Notes under the pieces: generated by a model
Seen by the model: the letters and a program-made list of their open reading frames with translations, nothing else
What the model was told of the DNA's origin: nothing
Database searches by the model: none
Assembly: GCA_036927565.1 (NCBI GenBank)
Contig: JAYESD010000009.1
Span: 156,386,929-156,450,928, forward strand
Direction: 5' to 3'
Source: Tuctoria greenei
Taxonomy: Eukaryota; Streptophyta; Magnoliopsida; Poales; Poaceae
Length of the DNA stretch: 64,000 nucleotides
Shown: one piece after another, positions 10,099 through 21,818 of the stretch
Numbering within the stretch: the stretch's first letter is position 1
Layout: every line of letters begins with the position of its first letter
Program-made: the position numbers and the translations under genes

Positions 10099-12500
10099 AT
10101 GTCGAACATGAAAGACGTACACAAGAGCAACAACCAAGAAAAGGTTGAAGAAGACAAGAACCAGAAATTGGAGAAGCTTCTCGAAGCCATTCAAGACTTC
10201 GAGGATGACGATGAGGAGACGCTGGAACTCAAGGCGCTCCTAAGGAAGAAAACCCTTTCCAAGGGAAAGGTGAAAATTGAAGATGAAAAGAAGAAGAAGG
10301 GGAGTAGTCACACCGACTACTCCCGATATCCTTTCAACTACAATCGTCTTAATTCTAGCAATAATCATTATTTGTCTATCCCTCTAGGAAAAGCCCCACA
10401 CTTCAATGGAAGTGATTACTCAATGTGGAGACAAAATATGAAAATGCATCTAATTTCTCTCAATTCAAGTTTATGGCATATTGTGTGCACAAGGATAGAT
10501 ATCCCGGACAACGATGAAGAGCTTACACCAAGCCAAGAGTAGGCAATTCATCGAAATTCCCAAGCCGTGGCAGTCATTACCTCTTCGCTCAGTCGGGATG
10601 AGTTCACCAAGGTGGATGGACTCGAGATTGCAAAGGAGATCTGGGACACATTGCAAACTGCACATGAAGGTGATCGTCATGTGCGTGAAGCGAAGATCGA
10701 AATTATCAAGGGCAAATTGGGATGATTCACAATCGAAGAAGATGAGTCGCCTCAAGATATATACAACTGACTTAAGACGCTCATCAACAAGGTTCGATCG
10801 TACAGAAGCAAGAAGTGGAACGACCACGAGGTGGTGAAGCTCATCCTTAGAGCCTTCATGCCTCGCAACGTCACCTTATGCTCCATGATTAGAGAAAGCC
10901 CCAGATACAAGTGAATGACTCCAAATGAGCTACTTGGAAAAATAATCAATTTCGAGATGATGGAAAAGCAAGCGAAGCATGTCAAGGAAATTGCCGACCT
11001 AACCTCGGCAAAGAAGAAAGGGGTTGCTTTGAAGTCCACCCTCAAGCCTTTATCTAAAGAATCACGAGAAGCTCAATTAGAAGAATACGGACACGATGAG
11101 AGCAGTGACTTAGATGAAGATGACATGATACTATTTATGAAGAAATTCAAGAAGATGATGAAGAAGAGACAAGGCGCTAAATCAAGTCAAGGAAAATACA
11201 AGGAAAGAACAAAGCCAAAGTTGAGGCGGGCATGCTATAATTGTGGTGAGTATAGCCACTTTATAGTTGATTGCCCATATGAAGAGAACAAGAAGAAGAC
11301 CAAAGAAGTCAAGCCTCAACCCAAGAAATTCTTCAAGAAGAAGAAACAAGCCGAACAAGCGCACATAGGGAAAGAGTGGGACTCAAATGATGAGTCCTCG
11401 TCATCAGAAGAAGAAGAGATGGCTAGAATAGCCATCGAGAATCCATCCAATATGTATACTCTCTTCCCTACAATCGGCGCATGGAAGGGGAACGACACTT
11501 GCCTCATGGCAAAGGAAGGTAAACGCAAGGTAACAACAAAACCCTCCTCCATGCATTCCTATTCTAGTGATAGTGATATTAATAGTGATAATGAAGATAT
11601 GCTCATTGGGTTAGATAAGAAAACAGCCACTAAAATGAAATTTTTGCTTGATCAACTTGTTGAGAAGGAGAGGTTAATAAATCGTCAAGAAGACATGATT
11701 GTCTTCCAAAAGGAGGAGTATGTTGAACTTGACAAGCTTCTAGAGCTTGAAAAGGAGCGGAGCAAGTCACTAGAGCTTGAATTAGCTTCAAGCAAGGAAA
11801 CTTGCTTGGAGTTAGCGACTCAAATGCTACAATGAAGGAAGAACTTGCTAACCTAATCAAGGTTAACAAGATCCTTGAAGTGCAAGTTGAGTCACTCAAG
11901 CAAGGTGACCCTTCATCCACTTCAAGCTCACCTTCCCAACACATTAAAACTGAAGTTGCATCTACTTGTACATGTGGTAAAGTTGACAACAGATTGAAAG
12001 ACAAGTCACCCTCTACCAAGGACAAGCATCCTGCACAAAATGACATATTTGACAAGGAGAAGATCAAATATGCACGTAGTGCATACTTGGTCACAAGACC
12101 CCCAAATGTCAAATATGGAATTGGTTACTCTTATGGTGAAAAGCAACAAGCTAGAAGCCATAAGAATAACAGGGATAGCAATGTCTTTGTAAAGGGACGA
12201 CTCTTTCAAACTGGAAAATCAAAAATTAATGAATACAACACGCATGACCACCGGACTAGTCTGTTCGGGGTCCAGACAAGTCCGGCCTCCCAGACTAGTC
12301 CTGTGTATAAACAACAAAAGTTGCTATTCAGAACTTTCGATGCATCTTATGTCTTAATGATGAGTAATTATGGAAAAATTTATGCTCGTTATGTTGGGCC
12401 ACGCCATGGGAACACCAAATCTCATGTGTGGGTGCCCAAATCTCTTGTGACTAACCTAAAAGGACCCAAGCAAGCTTGGGTACCTAAAACCAAGGCATAA
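10099..12500 (+). pseudogene. Sirevirus gag
   Basis: It starts at ATG 10099 (MSNMKDVHKSNNQEK) with a lysine/glutamate-rich N-terminus. The Copia gag core follows (PHFNGSDYSMWRQNMKMHL, then EIWDTLQTAHEG). Next come a CCHC zinc knuckle (CYNCGEYSHFIVDC, around 11231-11272), acidic stretches and a coiled-coil tail. Stops at about 10540, 10723, 10768 and 10912 and a frame change near 11800-11835 break it. The last part (about 12251-12303) contains three copies of the element's own palindrome, read as TSP/QTSP repeats. Gag would form the particle and bind RNA; this copy cannot. Confidence 0.85.
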
Positions 12501-12501
12501 T

Positions 12502-15500
12502 TTGTTTTTGCAGGCCTATTCCTCCAGTGGATCTAAATGGGTGCTAGACAGTGGCTGCACCAACCATATGACCGGAGAAAAGAGGATGTTCATTGAATAT
12601 GAAGCAAATGAGGACCCAAGCGAGGGCATCTACTTTGGAGACAATAGTCAAGGAAAGGTGCTCGGTACCAGTAAAATTGTCATATCACCACAACACACTC
12701 TTTCTCACGTATTACATGTAGATTCCTTAGATTATAACCTGCTGTTCATATCTCAATTATGTGACAAAGGTTATAATTGCTTGTTCACTAACGAGGGTGT
12801 GACCGTCTCTAGGAGGAGTGATGGTTCCATTGCATTCAAGGGTATGTTAAAGGGAAAGCTTTATCTTGTTGACTTCAACAAGGATAAAGCCGAACTTGAC
12901 ACATGCTTGATTGCAAAGACCAACATGGGTTGGCTGTGGCATAGACGGCTAGTGCATGTTGGTATGAGGAATCTTCAAAAACTCCTCAAGGGTGATCAAA
13001 TCCGAGGTTTAAAGGATGTTGTTTTTTAGAACGACATGTCCTGTAGCGCATGCCAAGCCGGGAAGCAAGTTGGAGCACCTCATCCCGTGAAGAACGTCAT
13101 GACTACAACAAGACCGCTCGAGCTACTTCACATGGACTTATTCGGTCCAATTGCCTACATAAGCATCGGCGGTAACAAATATGGTTTAGTAGTTGTTGAT
13201 GATTTTTCTCGCTTCACTTGGGTTTTCTTTTTACATGATAAGTCAGAAACACAAGGAATACTCAAGAAGTTCTTTAAGCGAGCTCAAAATGAATTCTCAT
13301 TGACAATCAAGAACATTCGAAGCTACAACAGCACGGAGTTCAAGAACACACAAGTGGAGGAGTACCTAGATGAAGAAGGCATATAGCACGAGTTTTCAGC
13401 TCCTTACTCCCCTCAACAAAACAGAGTTGCCGAAAGGAAGAACCGAACCCTCATAGAGATTGCGATAACAATGCTCGATGAGTACAAGACCTCGGATCGA
13501 TTTTGGGCGGAAGGGGTCAACACCGCTTGCCACGCCATAAATCGACTTTATCTTCATCGACTACTCAAGAAGACATCCTATGAGCTACTCACCGGTAACA
13601 AGCCTAACATTATATATTTTCGAGTTTTCGGTTCCAAATGTTATATTTTGAACAAGAAGCCTAGGACTTCAAAGTTCGCTTCAAAGTCCGATAAAGGTTT
13701 CTTGTTTGGTTATGATTCAAACACTTACGCCTATCGTGTCTACAACAAGACCTCCGGACTTGTTGAAATAGCACGTGACGTAGTGTTCGATGAAACTAAT
13801 GGCCCCCAAAAGGAGCAAGTTGATCCACATGTGCTAGATAAAGAAGAAGCTCCTTGTCAAGCATTGAGAAGAATGGCGTTAGGCGAAGTTCGACCACAAG
13901 AGCCACCTCTACATATGCATGAGGAAAACGAACCACAAGAGGAGACCAATGATCAAGGGGGAGATTCCATACAAGATCAACCTCAAGAAATTGAAGATGA
14001 TCAACAAGTCAATGAGGGCAACCACTTAGGGGGAGAAGAAGATGATCATGAAGATTCAAGACAGCAAGCACCACACCCAAGAGTACACCAATGCGTCCAA
14101 AGGGATCACCCAATCGACAACATCATCGGTGATATCCAAAAGGGAGTAACTACTAGATCTCGCATAGCTAATTTTTGTGAGCATTACTCGTTTGTGTCCT
14201 TTTTGGAACCACACAGGGTTGAGGATGCATTGAATGATCTGGATTGGGTAGTGGCCATGCAAGAAGAACTCAACAATTTCAAAAGGAACGAGGTGTGGGA
14301 ACTAGTCGAAAGACCCAAATCCAACGTCGTCGGCACCAAATGGGTGTTCCGCAACAAAAAAGACGAACATAGAGTGGTGACGAGGAACAAGGCACGACTT
14401 GTGGCCAAAGGGTATTCACAAGTCGAAAGTTTGGATTTCGATGAAACCTTTGCTCCCGTAGCTAGACTTGAGTCCATTAAAATATTACTTGCATATGCTA
14501 CTCACCATGATTTCAAGCTCTATCAAATGGATGTGAAAAGCGCCTTCCTCAACAGACCAATCAAGGAGGAGGTGTATGTGGAGCAACCCCCGGGTTTGAA
14601 GATGAAGAGTTCCCAGACCACGTATTTAAATTGCGTAAGGCTCTCTACGGCCCCGAACAAGCTCCTAGAGCTTGGTATGAGTGTCTTAGAGATTTCTTAA
14701 TTGAAAATGGCTTTAAGATTTGTAAAGTAGATTATACATTATTTATAAAGAATTTTGACGATGGTCTTTTTGTTTGTCAAATTTATGTTGATGATATAAT
14801 CTTTGGTTTAACTAACAAATCTTTTTGTGAGGAATTTAGTTAGATTATGACAGATAGATTTGAGATGTCTATGATGGGAGAGCTAAAGTACTTCTTGGGA
14901 TTCCAAGTGAGGTAACAAAAGGAAGGGACGTTCATAAGCCAAAGGAAGTACACTCAAGACATACTCAAGAAGTTTGGAATGGACAAGGCGAAGCCCATAA
15001 AGACTCACATGGCAACGAATGGTCACTTGGATCTCAATGAAGATGGACCTAGCATCGACCAAAAGGTATGTCGCTCTATGATTGGATCTCTACTCTATTT
15101 ATGTGCATCTAGGCCAGACATTATGTTGAGTGTATGTTTGTTTGCAAGATTTCAAGCCAATACTAAGGAGTGTCACTTGATAGATGTAAAAAGGATCTTG
15201 AGATATTTAGTTCATACACCCAACCTTGGTCTTTGGTATCCAAAAGGATCCAAATTCAATCTCATTGGCTACTCCGATGCAGATTATGCCGGATGCAAAG
15301 TAGATAGAAAAAGTACCTCCAGTACATGCCAATTCCTAGGTAGATCCCTAGTTTCTTGGTACTCCAAGAAACAAAACTCCATTGCCTTATCCACAGCCGA
15401 AGCGGAGTATGTTGCAGCCGGGAGTTATTGTGCACAACTCCTTTGGATGCGACAAACTCTAAGGGATTACAGTTACAATATGAACTGGATTCTACTGCTT

Positions 15501-15737
15501 TGTGATAATGAGAGTGCCATTAAAATTGCCCATAATCCAGTTGAGCACTCTAGAACCAAACACATAGACATCCGACATCACTTCTTGAGAGATCACTCCA
15601 TAAAAGGAGATATATCCATTTCCCATGTCAACACTAAAAAGCAATTAGGCGACATATTCACCAAGCCACTTGATGAAAAACGCTTTTGCGTGCTTCAAAA
15701 TGAACTAAATATCCTTGATGCTCGGAATGTGTCTTGA
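12502..15737 (+). pseudogene. Sirevirus pol: protease, integrase, RT, RNase H
   Basis: Order: protease with the intact active-site motif LDSGCTNHMTG (about 12541-12576); a GAG-pre-integrase HHCC finger with CSACQAGK; the integrase core starting LLHMDLFGP (about 13120). The second catalytic aspartate of integrase appears changed, since the usual 'SDNGTEF' reads SYNSTEF near 13320. The RT part reads KWVFRNKKD through QMDVKSAFLN and IYVDDIIFG (YVDD intact, about 14790). RNase H runs at 14979-15737 (ADYAGCKVDRKSTS, STAEAEYVAAG, TKHIDIRHHFLRD). Stops at 13027 and 13384, a frameshift near 14630-14700, and stops at 14841 and 14914 disrupt it. Confidence 0.9.
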
Positions 15738-15974
15738 AAATTTGCATACCTGTATGAATATTCAAAATATGTTGATTGAATTGTGAAAATCATCTCTCTC
15801 AATTTTCTCCGGAAAACTATGTCAATTACTAGATCTTGGTGAATTATGGTCATTGCTTGATTGTTGTATGCTTACTGATCATATTCATCAAGATTATTTG
15901 ATTTGATTTGCCTCCCTATTTTCTAAATATGTACCTTCAAATATATATGAATGGGCTAAGAAATTCTTCCCTGG

Positions 15975-16580
15975 TGACCACAGACTAGTCAGTGGTTACC
16001 CGGACTAGTCCGCTCATGCATACTAGTCCGAAGAGCGCCGGTTAGGCCGGACTAGTCCGGTAGACCACAGACTAGTCTGATATAGCCTCTGGAAAAGTTC
16101 GGACTTGTCTGATTTTTCGTGTACTTAACCCTAGCCGCCGCCAAACCCTAATTTCCTCATGCCCACACTTGCCTCAAGGTTCCTCTCTCCACACTCGAGC
16201 TCCCCAAGGCGATTTTGCATCTCCTCCATCAAAAAGCTCCACATTTGGGTGGAAATTAAGCTTCCTCGCTCGGGGATTGAAGTTCACGGACTTGTCCGGC
16301 CTTCAAAACCTTCCTCTTCGAGATTCAAGCGATTTCTTCGGTAATTTTCCCCCAAACCCTAGATATCTCTACTTTCTTCATTGCTGATCGAATAGCCTAG
16401 CATCTCCCGCTATATACATGCTTCCTTGATATATTACATTGATGCTAAGCTAGTTGTGCATTAGGAATCACCATTTGTCTTGTTGCTTAGGTTTTTGATG
16501 ATGAATACCGGACTAGTCGGGTCCATGCACGGACAAGTCCGGTCGCCCGGACTAGTCCGTGTCTGTACACCGGACTTGTC
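15975..16580 (+). repeat. Internal palindrome clusters of the Sirevirus, upstream of the env-like ORF
   Basis: About seven copies of the CGGACTAGTCCG-type motif lie at about 15980-16115, one near 16288, and four at about 16506-16580. They are the same motif as in the LTR. The stretch between RNase H and the env-like ORF holds no convincing gene otherwise. Confidence 0.8.
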
Positions 16581-16675
16581 CGATTTTTCTGAACTCAAAC
16601 CTAACCTTTTAATTCCTCAATGCAATTCCTTGTTATCCTTTCTCACCCATACCTTGTACGATCCATTCTCAGGAC

Positions 16676-18232
16676 ATGTCGAACTCTCACGACGAAGTTT
16701 CCGACTTCGAAGCCGAGATGGAACAAGAAGCCCCGCTTCGGTCCTCGACGGACCAAAGCAAGAAGCAACCTTCCGAGCCAGCCCCCTATCCTCCTCAGTC
16801 TCAAAAGAGGGTGGCTCGATGAAAGGTGCCTGCTTCCAGGGCCTCCGCCGGTGGTGGCCCTAACTCGGCGAGTGCTCGCCTAGCAAAAGGAAAAGGCAAG
16901 GGGATCGCGACGGGCCCGATTGGCCCCCTGAAGATGTCAGCTCCGAAGCAAGGGCCTCGGGACCCCTCAGAAGAAAAGTTCAATGGGAAGGGCAGTGACT
17001 CAGCGGCTAAGTTCCGCAATGTTGATTGCTACAACCGTCCGAAGCAAGCTGTCGATGGCAGATTTTGGAGCAATTTCCATGCAGATTTCTACAAGTCTGT
17101 GTATCTCCCCATGAAGACACCTGTAGTGCGCAACCAATGGATTGATTGGGCACACTTTGAGAAGAAGGGTTGCTCATCGTTTGTTGAAGTGGTGGAAGCA
17201 GTTGAGAGGCATGGCCTGAAGGATCTCTTTGCCTTCAGGAATAATTGGAATGATGAGGTCATAGCGCAATTCTTTGCGACTTGCCATTTCTCTAGTGATG
17301 ATGAAGAGAGTGTTACTTGGATGACTCATGGATCCAAGTACAGTATAACTTATGAAGACTTTGCAAGCCTGCTACACCTTGACACCTCAAGCCATGACAA
17401 CTTGGTCATCCACAACATAGGTGTCATTGAGAAAGACAAGATGAAATTCCTCTATGAGCCCAACTCCAAGTTCAACCCTCCCTCGACAAAGAACATGAAG
17501 CCTTTCTTTGTGGTCTTGAACAGAGTCTTGAGGAAGACAATTACCCCCAAGGATGGGGATGCTGGGAGTGTGCACGACTATCTCCGGACCTTGATGAGGG
17601 TCATAAGCAAGGACCGCATGTTTGATGTGGCTAACTATATCTGGAACGATATGGTCAACATCTCTTGCACACCCAACAGGTCATGTGGCTATGTTCCGTA
17701 TCTTATGTTCATGATTGAGAAGGTAACTGGCATTGATTTTGTCAAAGATGTGGAACACCTTCCTATGAGGCCCCAGATGCCTCAAAAGCCAAGCATTCAG
17801 GCTGCTCCATCTCTGGCCTCTAGTCCTGAGGCTCCAGCACGAGCAAGTGGAGATACCAGGGCTGCCCCTGCCACTAGGGCAGCTCCTCAAAAGGGGTATG
17901 CGAGTGGCATTTTCAAGTACTTGGCTACTATCTTTGCTTCCTGCAGAAAGGCCGAGGTGAAGGCCCACAAGCTTAACAAGAGAAGAAAGGAAGACATGAA
18001 GTATGTCAAGGCAAATGTGAAGCAGATTTGCCAGAAACTGGAGATCGAGCCCATTGGATCTCCAGTAATCTCTGATGATTCCGACTCCGACTACACCAAA
18101 CTCGGACCCTTGACCCCCTCCGAGCTTGCCTACTTTGGCATTGGGGGCTCGAGTGGCTCCGCACCTCCTCCCCCTCCTCATCAGCCCGAAGACGAAGATG
18201 AAGATGATGAGAGGACCGACAGCGAGGCTTGA
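16676..18232 (+). pseudogene. Sirevirus env-like / 'putative plant transposon protein' ORF
   Basis: The frame begins at ATG 16676 (MSNSHDEVSDFEAEMEQEA) and is open except for one TGA at 16820-16822 (where CGA or another sense codon would be expected), then runs uninterrupted to TGA 18230-18232. After a basic G/K-rich linker the globular part reads VDGRFWSNFHADFYKSVYLP, FVEVVEAVERHGLKDLF and WMTHGSKYSITYEDFASLLHL, which is the plant transposon protein fold found in such ORFs. The C-terminus is P/A-rich, then acidic (EDEDEDDERTDSEA). I see no signal peptide or clear transmembrane helix, so calling it an envelope protein is only by position. It is the best-preserved ORF of the element. Confidence 0.82.
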
Positions 18233-18695
18233 AGACTTTAGGTCCCTCCTCTCCTTCTTTTTGGTGTCTTGATGCCAAAGGGGGAGAGATTGATGGGTAG
18301 TCTTAGGTCTTAGGTATTAAGTTGTAGGATGCGAGGAGAGAGCATCTTTTGTGCTTTTTATCTATTTTGTGGGTTGTAAAACTTTTAATATGCTCTTATT
18401 TTACTTAATGGTCCTATGATGCAATACTTTGAACTACTTGTCAAGTAATTGATGAAATGTGTGATTTTGCTCCTAGAATGACATATATGCTTGTTGTTGG
18501 TAAGTTAATATCAATTATGTCATTCTCTTCATGATTATTGTTTCAGTGCACTTAGTTATGCATCCCACCATAAGAATGTACATATGGATAATGTGTCCAT
18601 TGCTTTATGTATTTTAAACTCATATGTGTATACTTTATGAAAATCTCAACTTTTTTTCATATTTTGTGAAATCTCAATTGGTTGTCATCAATCAC

Positions 18696-18710
18696 CAAAA
18701 AGGGGGAGAT
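18696..18710 (+). other. Polypurine tract of the Sirevirus
   Basis: AAAAAGGGGGAGAT abuts the 3' LTR and would prime plus-strand DNA synthesis. It is typical of plant Copia elements. Confidence 0.85.
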
Positions 18711-19432
18711 TGAAAGTGCATCTAGGAATCCCTTGTGGGTTTTGGATGATTTATGACAAGCAAATGAGATCCTAATCACTTTGTTGAGATGAGCACAGGT
18801 TTTAATGTGAAAATAAACAAAGTGCCAAAAAGAAGGGAGAATGAGGAGCAATGTGGAGAAGAGCTCAAGGAACAAGTGTGTTCTTGGTGGAGTTTTCATT
18901 GTAATCTAGGGGAGCCCTCAACGTGTGAGAAGGCCCCTTGAATTTGGTTATTTACACTTTGTGATAAGAGAAGAGGATTGGCCTTCGTGGCGATCCGACG
19001 AGGGTAGGGTTGGAGAAGACCCGGTCCTTTTGTGGACTCCTCAACGTGGATGTAGGTTGCCTCTGTGGGAACCGAACCACGGGATAAATTGCTTGTGTTC
19101 TTACTTTGTGTTCATCGTTCTTATACATCATATCAAACTAGGGTTTCAATCAATCTTGCCTACTTTACGTTGAAACATTAAACATTAGATTGACTTGTGG
19201 TATACCCTAGTTCATAATCGTGTAACACTTAAATTAACTATATATTTCCACTGCATACATCGTAGAATCAAATTAATTGATCAAACTTGATTAACCTAGT
19301 CGGTACACACCGGACTAGTCCGTACTTGACTGGACTAGTCTGATATCTCGAGTTTTGATCTGGTTATTAAGTGTTGCAGGTTCCGACAAAATTCAAAAAG
19401 GCCTATTCACCCCCCCCTCTAGGCCACATTCA
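18711..19432 (+). repeat. 3' LTR of the Sirevirus (722 bp, internally deleted)
   Basis: It joins the start of the LTR (to CAAGTGT at about 18878) directly to the TTCTTGGTGGAG part. The intervening 833 bp present at 8661-9493 is missing. AGTGT occurs at both deletion edges in the full copy (8656-8660 and 9489-9493). The palindromes and TATA box are therefore absent. Confidence 0.92.
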
Positions 19433-20247
19433 GCTTCGAACTTGTAGAGTATAGGTCTGAAGTTTTGTTGCGTTGACAGCAGGGGCCCCCTGGGTTGTCG
19501 GGGCTTAGTAGCTCCGGCAGAGACCACTGTCAACATGTAGAGCATCGACGGCTGGCCCCCTGGATTTGTCGGAACTTGATAGCTCCGGCGACGCCCACTT
19601 TTAATGTTTAAAACATCAATGGCGGACCCCCTTGGGGGATGTCGAAGCTTTGACGGCTCCTGCATTGTCCACCATCGTCATGGGATTTTCATTTTCTCTA
19701 CACACTGAAGTCAAGAAAAACAGTAAAATCCATTTCTTATCTATAACTCATTTGCGACTTATTATTCTCATATGAAATTTTAGGTCAACGACAATTCTAT
19801 ATACAATCAAGCGCATCTATTTATTTTCTCCAGGTCGAATCGTTTTCTGGACTCACCTTACTTTGGCCCGTCAGGGCGTAGGTAGAGTGGCATACTTAGG
19901 ATGCGGGACCAGGCTAAGATGATAACACACTCCGGACCTAGATTGGCTTGGTGTTCATGCGAGTAGGCCATTCAACAATGTTAAGACCTGAAATAAATAA
20001 CAATCCAACTTGAATTATACATGAATTGTTCGAGCTAAAACTTTTTAAGAATTGCACAACTTTGTTATAGACAAGAAATAGAAAAATAAAAAAGAATGAG
20101 CCTATACAAAATAAATGCACGTGGAGTCTGTTTTCACGTATCGATGTCTTTCATTATAGGTCCGGGGTAGAGTGGAGATAAGTACACTCTTAGGGTACGG
20201 AACCAAGCTAAGTGTATTTCATTTCTTGTTCGACCCAAGGTAGCTAG
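19433..20247 (-). other. Non-coding part of Gypsy A with about 70-bp tandem units
   Basis: This is the region between the 3' end of the antisense gene and integrase. Three degenerate units of about 70 bp start with GGCCCCCTGG-like sequence at 19484, 19554 and 19624. They contain TAGCTCCGGC and a CATxGACGGC spacer. A related unit lies on the other side of the Sirevirus near 8412, and similar units occur in Gypsy B (about 63430-63550). No protein is supported. Confidence 0.6.
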
Positions 20248-21419
20248 CTACACTTTTAGTTCTGAGACTGTGTCAAGTGTTGCTTGAACTTTGCGGACCT
20301 TCTTGAAAAGGTACGGCTGTCCTCCCGGAGGAGCTACCCGACTCTGTACAATGATGCTATAACATACAACATATGTAATTAAAGACTCACATCCGTGATA
20401 ATAAGCGTAAAACTTACGGAGGTGCTCAATGTTCCATGGATTAGGGAGCGATGTCCCATCCTCGGTTGCCAAGCGAACGCATCCGGGACGGGATACTTTG
20501 ATCACTCGAAAGGGTCCTTCTTAGCTGAGGGAAAGTTTGTTTAACCCTTCTCGAGTTTGTATTCTCCGTAGCACCAGATCGCCTTCCTCGAGCTGTCGGC
20601 TATGCACATGCCTTTGGTGGTAACGCCGGAGCGCTTGACGGTATTGTGCATTTCGAACAGCTGCTTGACACCTTCCCTCTTCAACGAGGTCAAGGTCTTC
20701 ACGCAGGAGCTGGTCCTGCATGGCTGCGTCAAAGGTCCGGAACCAGAGCGACCCCAAAGTGATTTCTGAAGGATGGACTACTTCAAATCCGTACACCAGT
20801 AAGAAGGGTGTCTCTCCGGTTGACCGGTTTGGAGTTGTCCTGTTTGCCCACATGGTGGGCGGAAGCTCCTCGATCCAGTTGGCTCCATGTTTTTTCAAGC
20901 GCTCATATGTGCGTGTCTTGAGTCCCTTTAGGATTTCTGCATTTGCTCTCTCAGCTTGGTCATTGCTTGCCGGGTGAGCCACGGAAGCATAGCTGACTTG
21001 AATGTCGAGGTCTTCACAATATCCTTGGAATGTAGAACTTGTGAATTGGGTCCCGTTGTCAGTTATGATCTTGTTTGGGACTCGAAATCTGCATACTATG
21101 GACTGCAAGAAATTAATAGCTAATTGCTTATTTATTGTTACAACTGGAGTTGCTTCTGGCCACTTGGTGAACTTGTCAATGGCGACATACATGTACTTGT
21201 AACCTCCGACGGCTTTTGGGAAAGGTCCCAAGATATCCGTACCCCACTCAGTTAAATGGCCATGTCGGAGGTATCATTTGTAGTGGTTGAGCTGGTGTGT
21301 GAATTTGCTTCGCATGAAACTGGCATGCTTCACATTTCTTCACTAGCTCGGTTGCATCCTAGAGTGCTGTAGGCCAGTGAAAACCATGCCGGAAAGCTTT
21401 ACCGACCAACGTGCAGTAA
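20248..21419 (-). pseudogene. Gypsy A integrase
   Basis: Read on the minus strand, the HHCC zinc finger end is seen first (FHWPTAL ... CEACQFHAK, just after the MITE). Then comes the catalytic core: YKYMYVAIDKFTKWPEA (first D), IITDNGTQFTSSTF (second D) and SNDQAERANAEILKGL (glutamate). All three catalytic acids are readable. The C-terminal part (YHQRHVHSRQLEEGDLVLR) precedes a degraded tail. The MITE insertion at 21420 separates it from RNase H, and stops occur near 21240 and 20520. Confidence 0.87.
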
Positions 21420-21818
21420 GGATGCGTTTGGTTGGGAGTCAAAGTGGGATGGGATGGACCCATCCCAGTTTTTAGGGATGGGATGGTCCCGTTTTCTGTT
21501 TGTCTAGAGGGATGGGACGATCCCTGTTTCTTGTTTGTTTTGTGGGATGGTGTGGGACGGAATGATCCCGTCTCTTGTTTGAATGAAAGGATGGGACAGG
21601 GACATATGAGTATGAGTACTTCTGGAAGGTCGCGTGCCTGTCTCCACAGAGGTGGGACGGATCCGTCCCCATGTTTTCGGTGGGATGGTTCCATCCCGCA
21701 TCTAGGTGGAATATTCTCTTTTGAGGGATGACTCCATCCCACATGTCTCCAAACCAAACAACAGAAAAGTGGGATCGTCCCGTCCCGTCCCACTATATCC
21801 CTCGAACCAAACACACCC
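21420..21818. mobile_element. PIF/Harbinger-like MITE (Tourist type) in Gypsy A pol
   Basis: Terminal inverted repeats read GGATGCGTTTGGTTGG on the left and GGGTGTGTTTGGTTCG on the right (complement). They are flanked by TAA on both sides (21417-21419 and 21819-21821). The 399-bp body is made of imperfect inverted and direct repeats of GGGATGG/CCATCCC and GTCCCGTCCC. It has no coding capacity. Confidence 0.85.

Larger units (their letters stand above)
8492..19432 (+). mobile_element. Sirevirus-type Copia retrotransposon inserted in Gypsy A
   Basis: The LTRs start TGAAAGTGCATC and end GGCCACATTCA. The exact 5-bp duplication GCTTC flanks the element (8487-8491 and 19433-19437). A TGGTATCAGAGC primer-binding site follows the 5' LTR and an AAAAAGGGGGAGAT polypurine tract precedes the 3' LTR. 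Gene order is gag, protease, integrase, RT, RNase H, then an extra ORF before the 3' LTR. A long gag with zinc knuckle, the additional env-like ORF and CGG-type palindromes in the LTR are recognised Sirevirus traits. The 3' LTR is shorter by an internal deletion. Several pol and gag stops show it is inactive. Confidence 0.93.

Noticed and set aside
21432..21814. Open frames within the MITE
   Set aside because: They arise from repeated GGGATGG-type words and cross the boundaries of a non-coding element.
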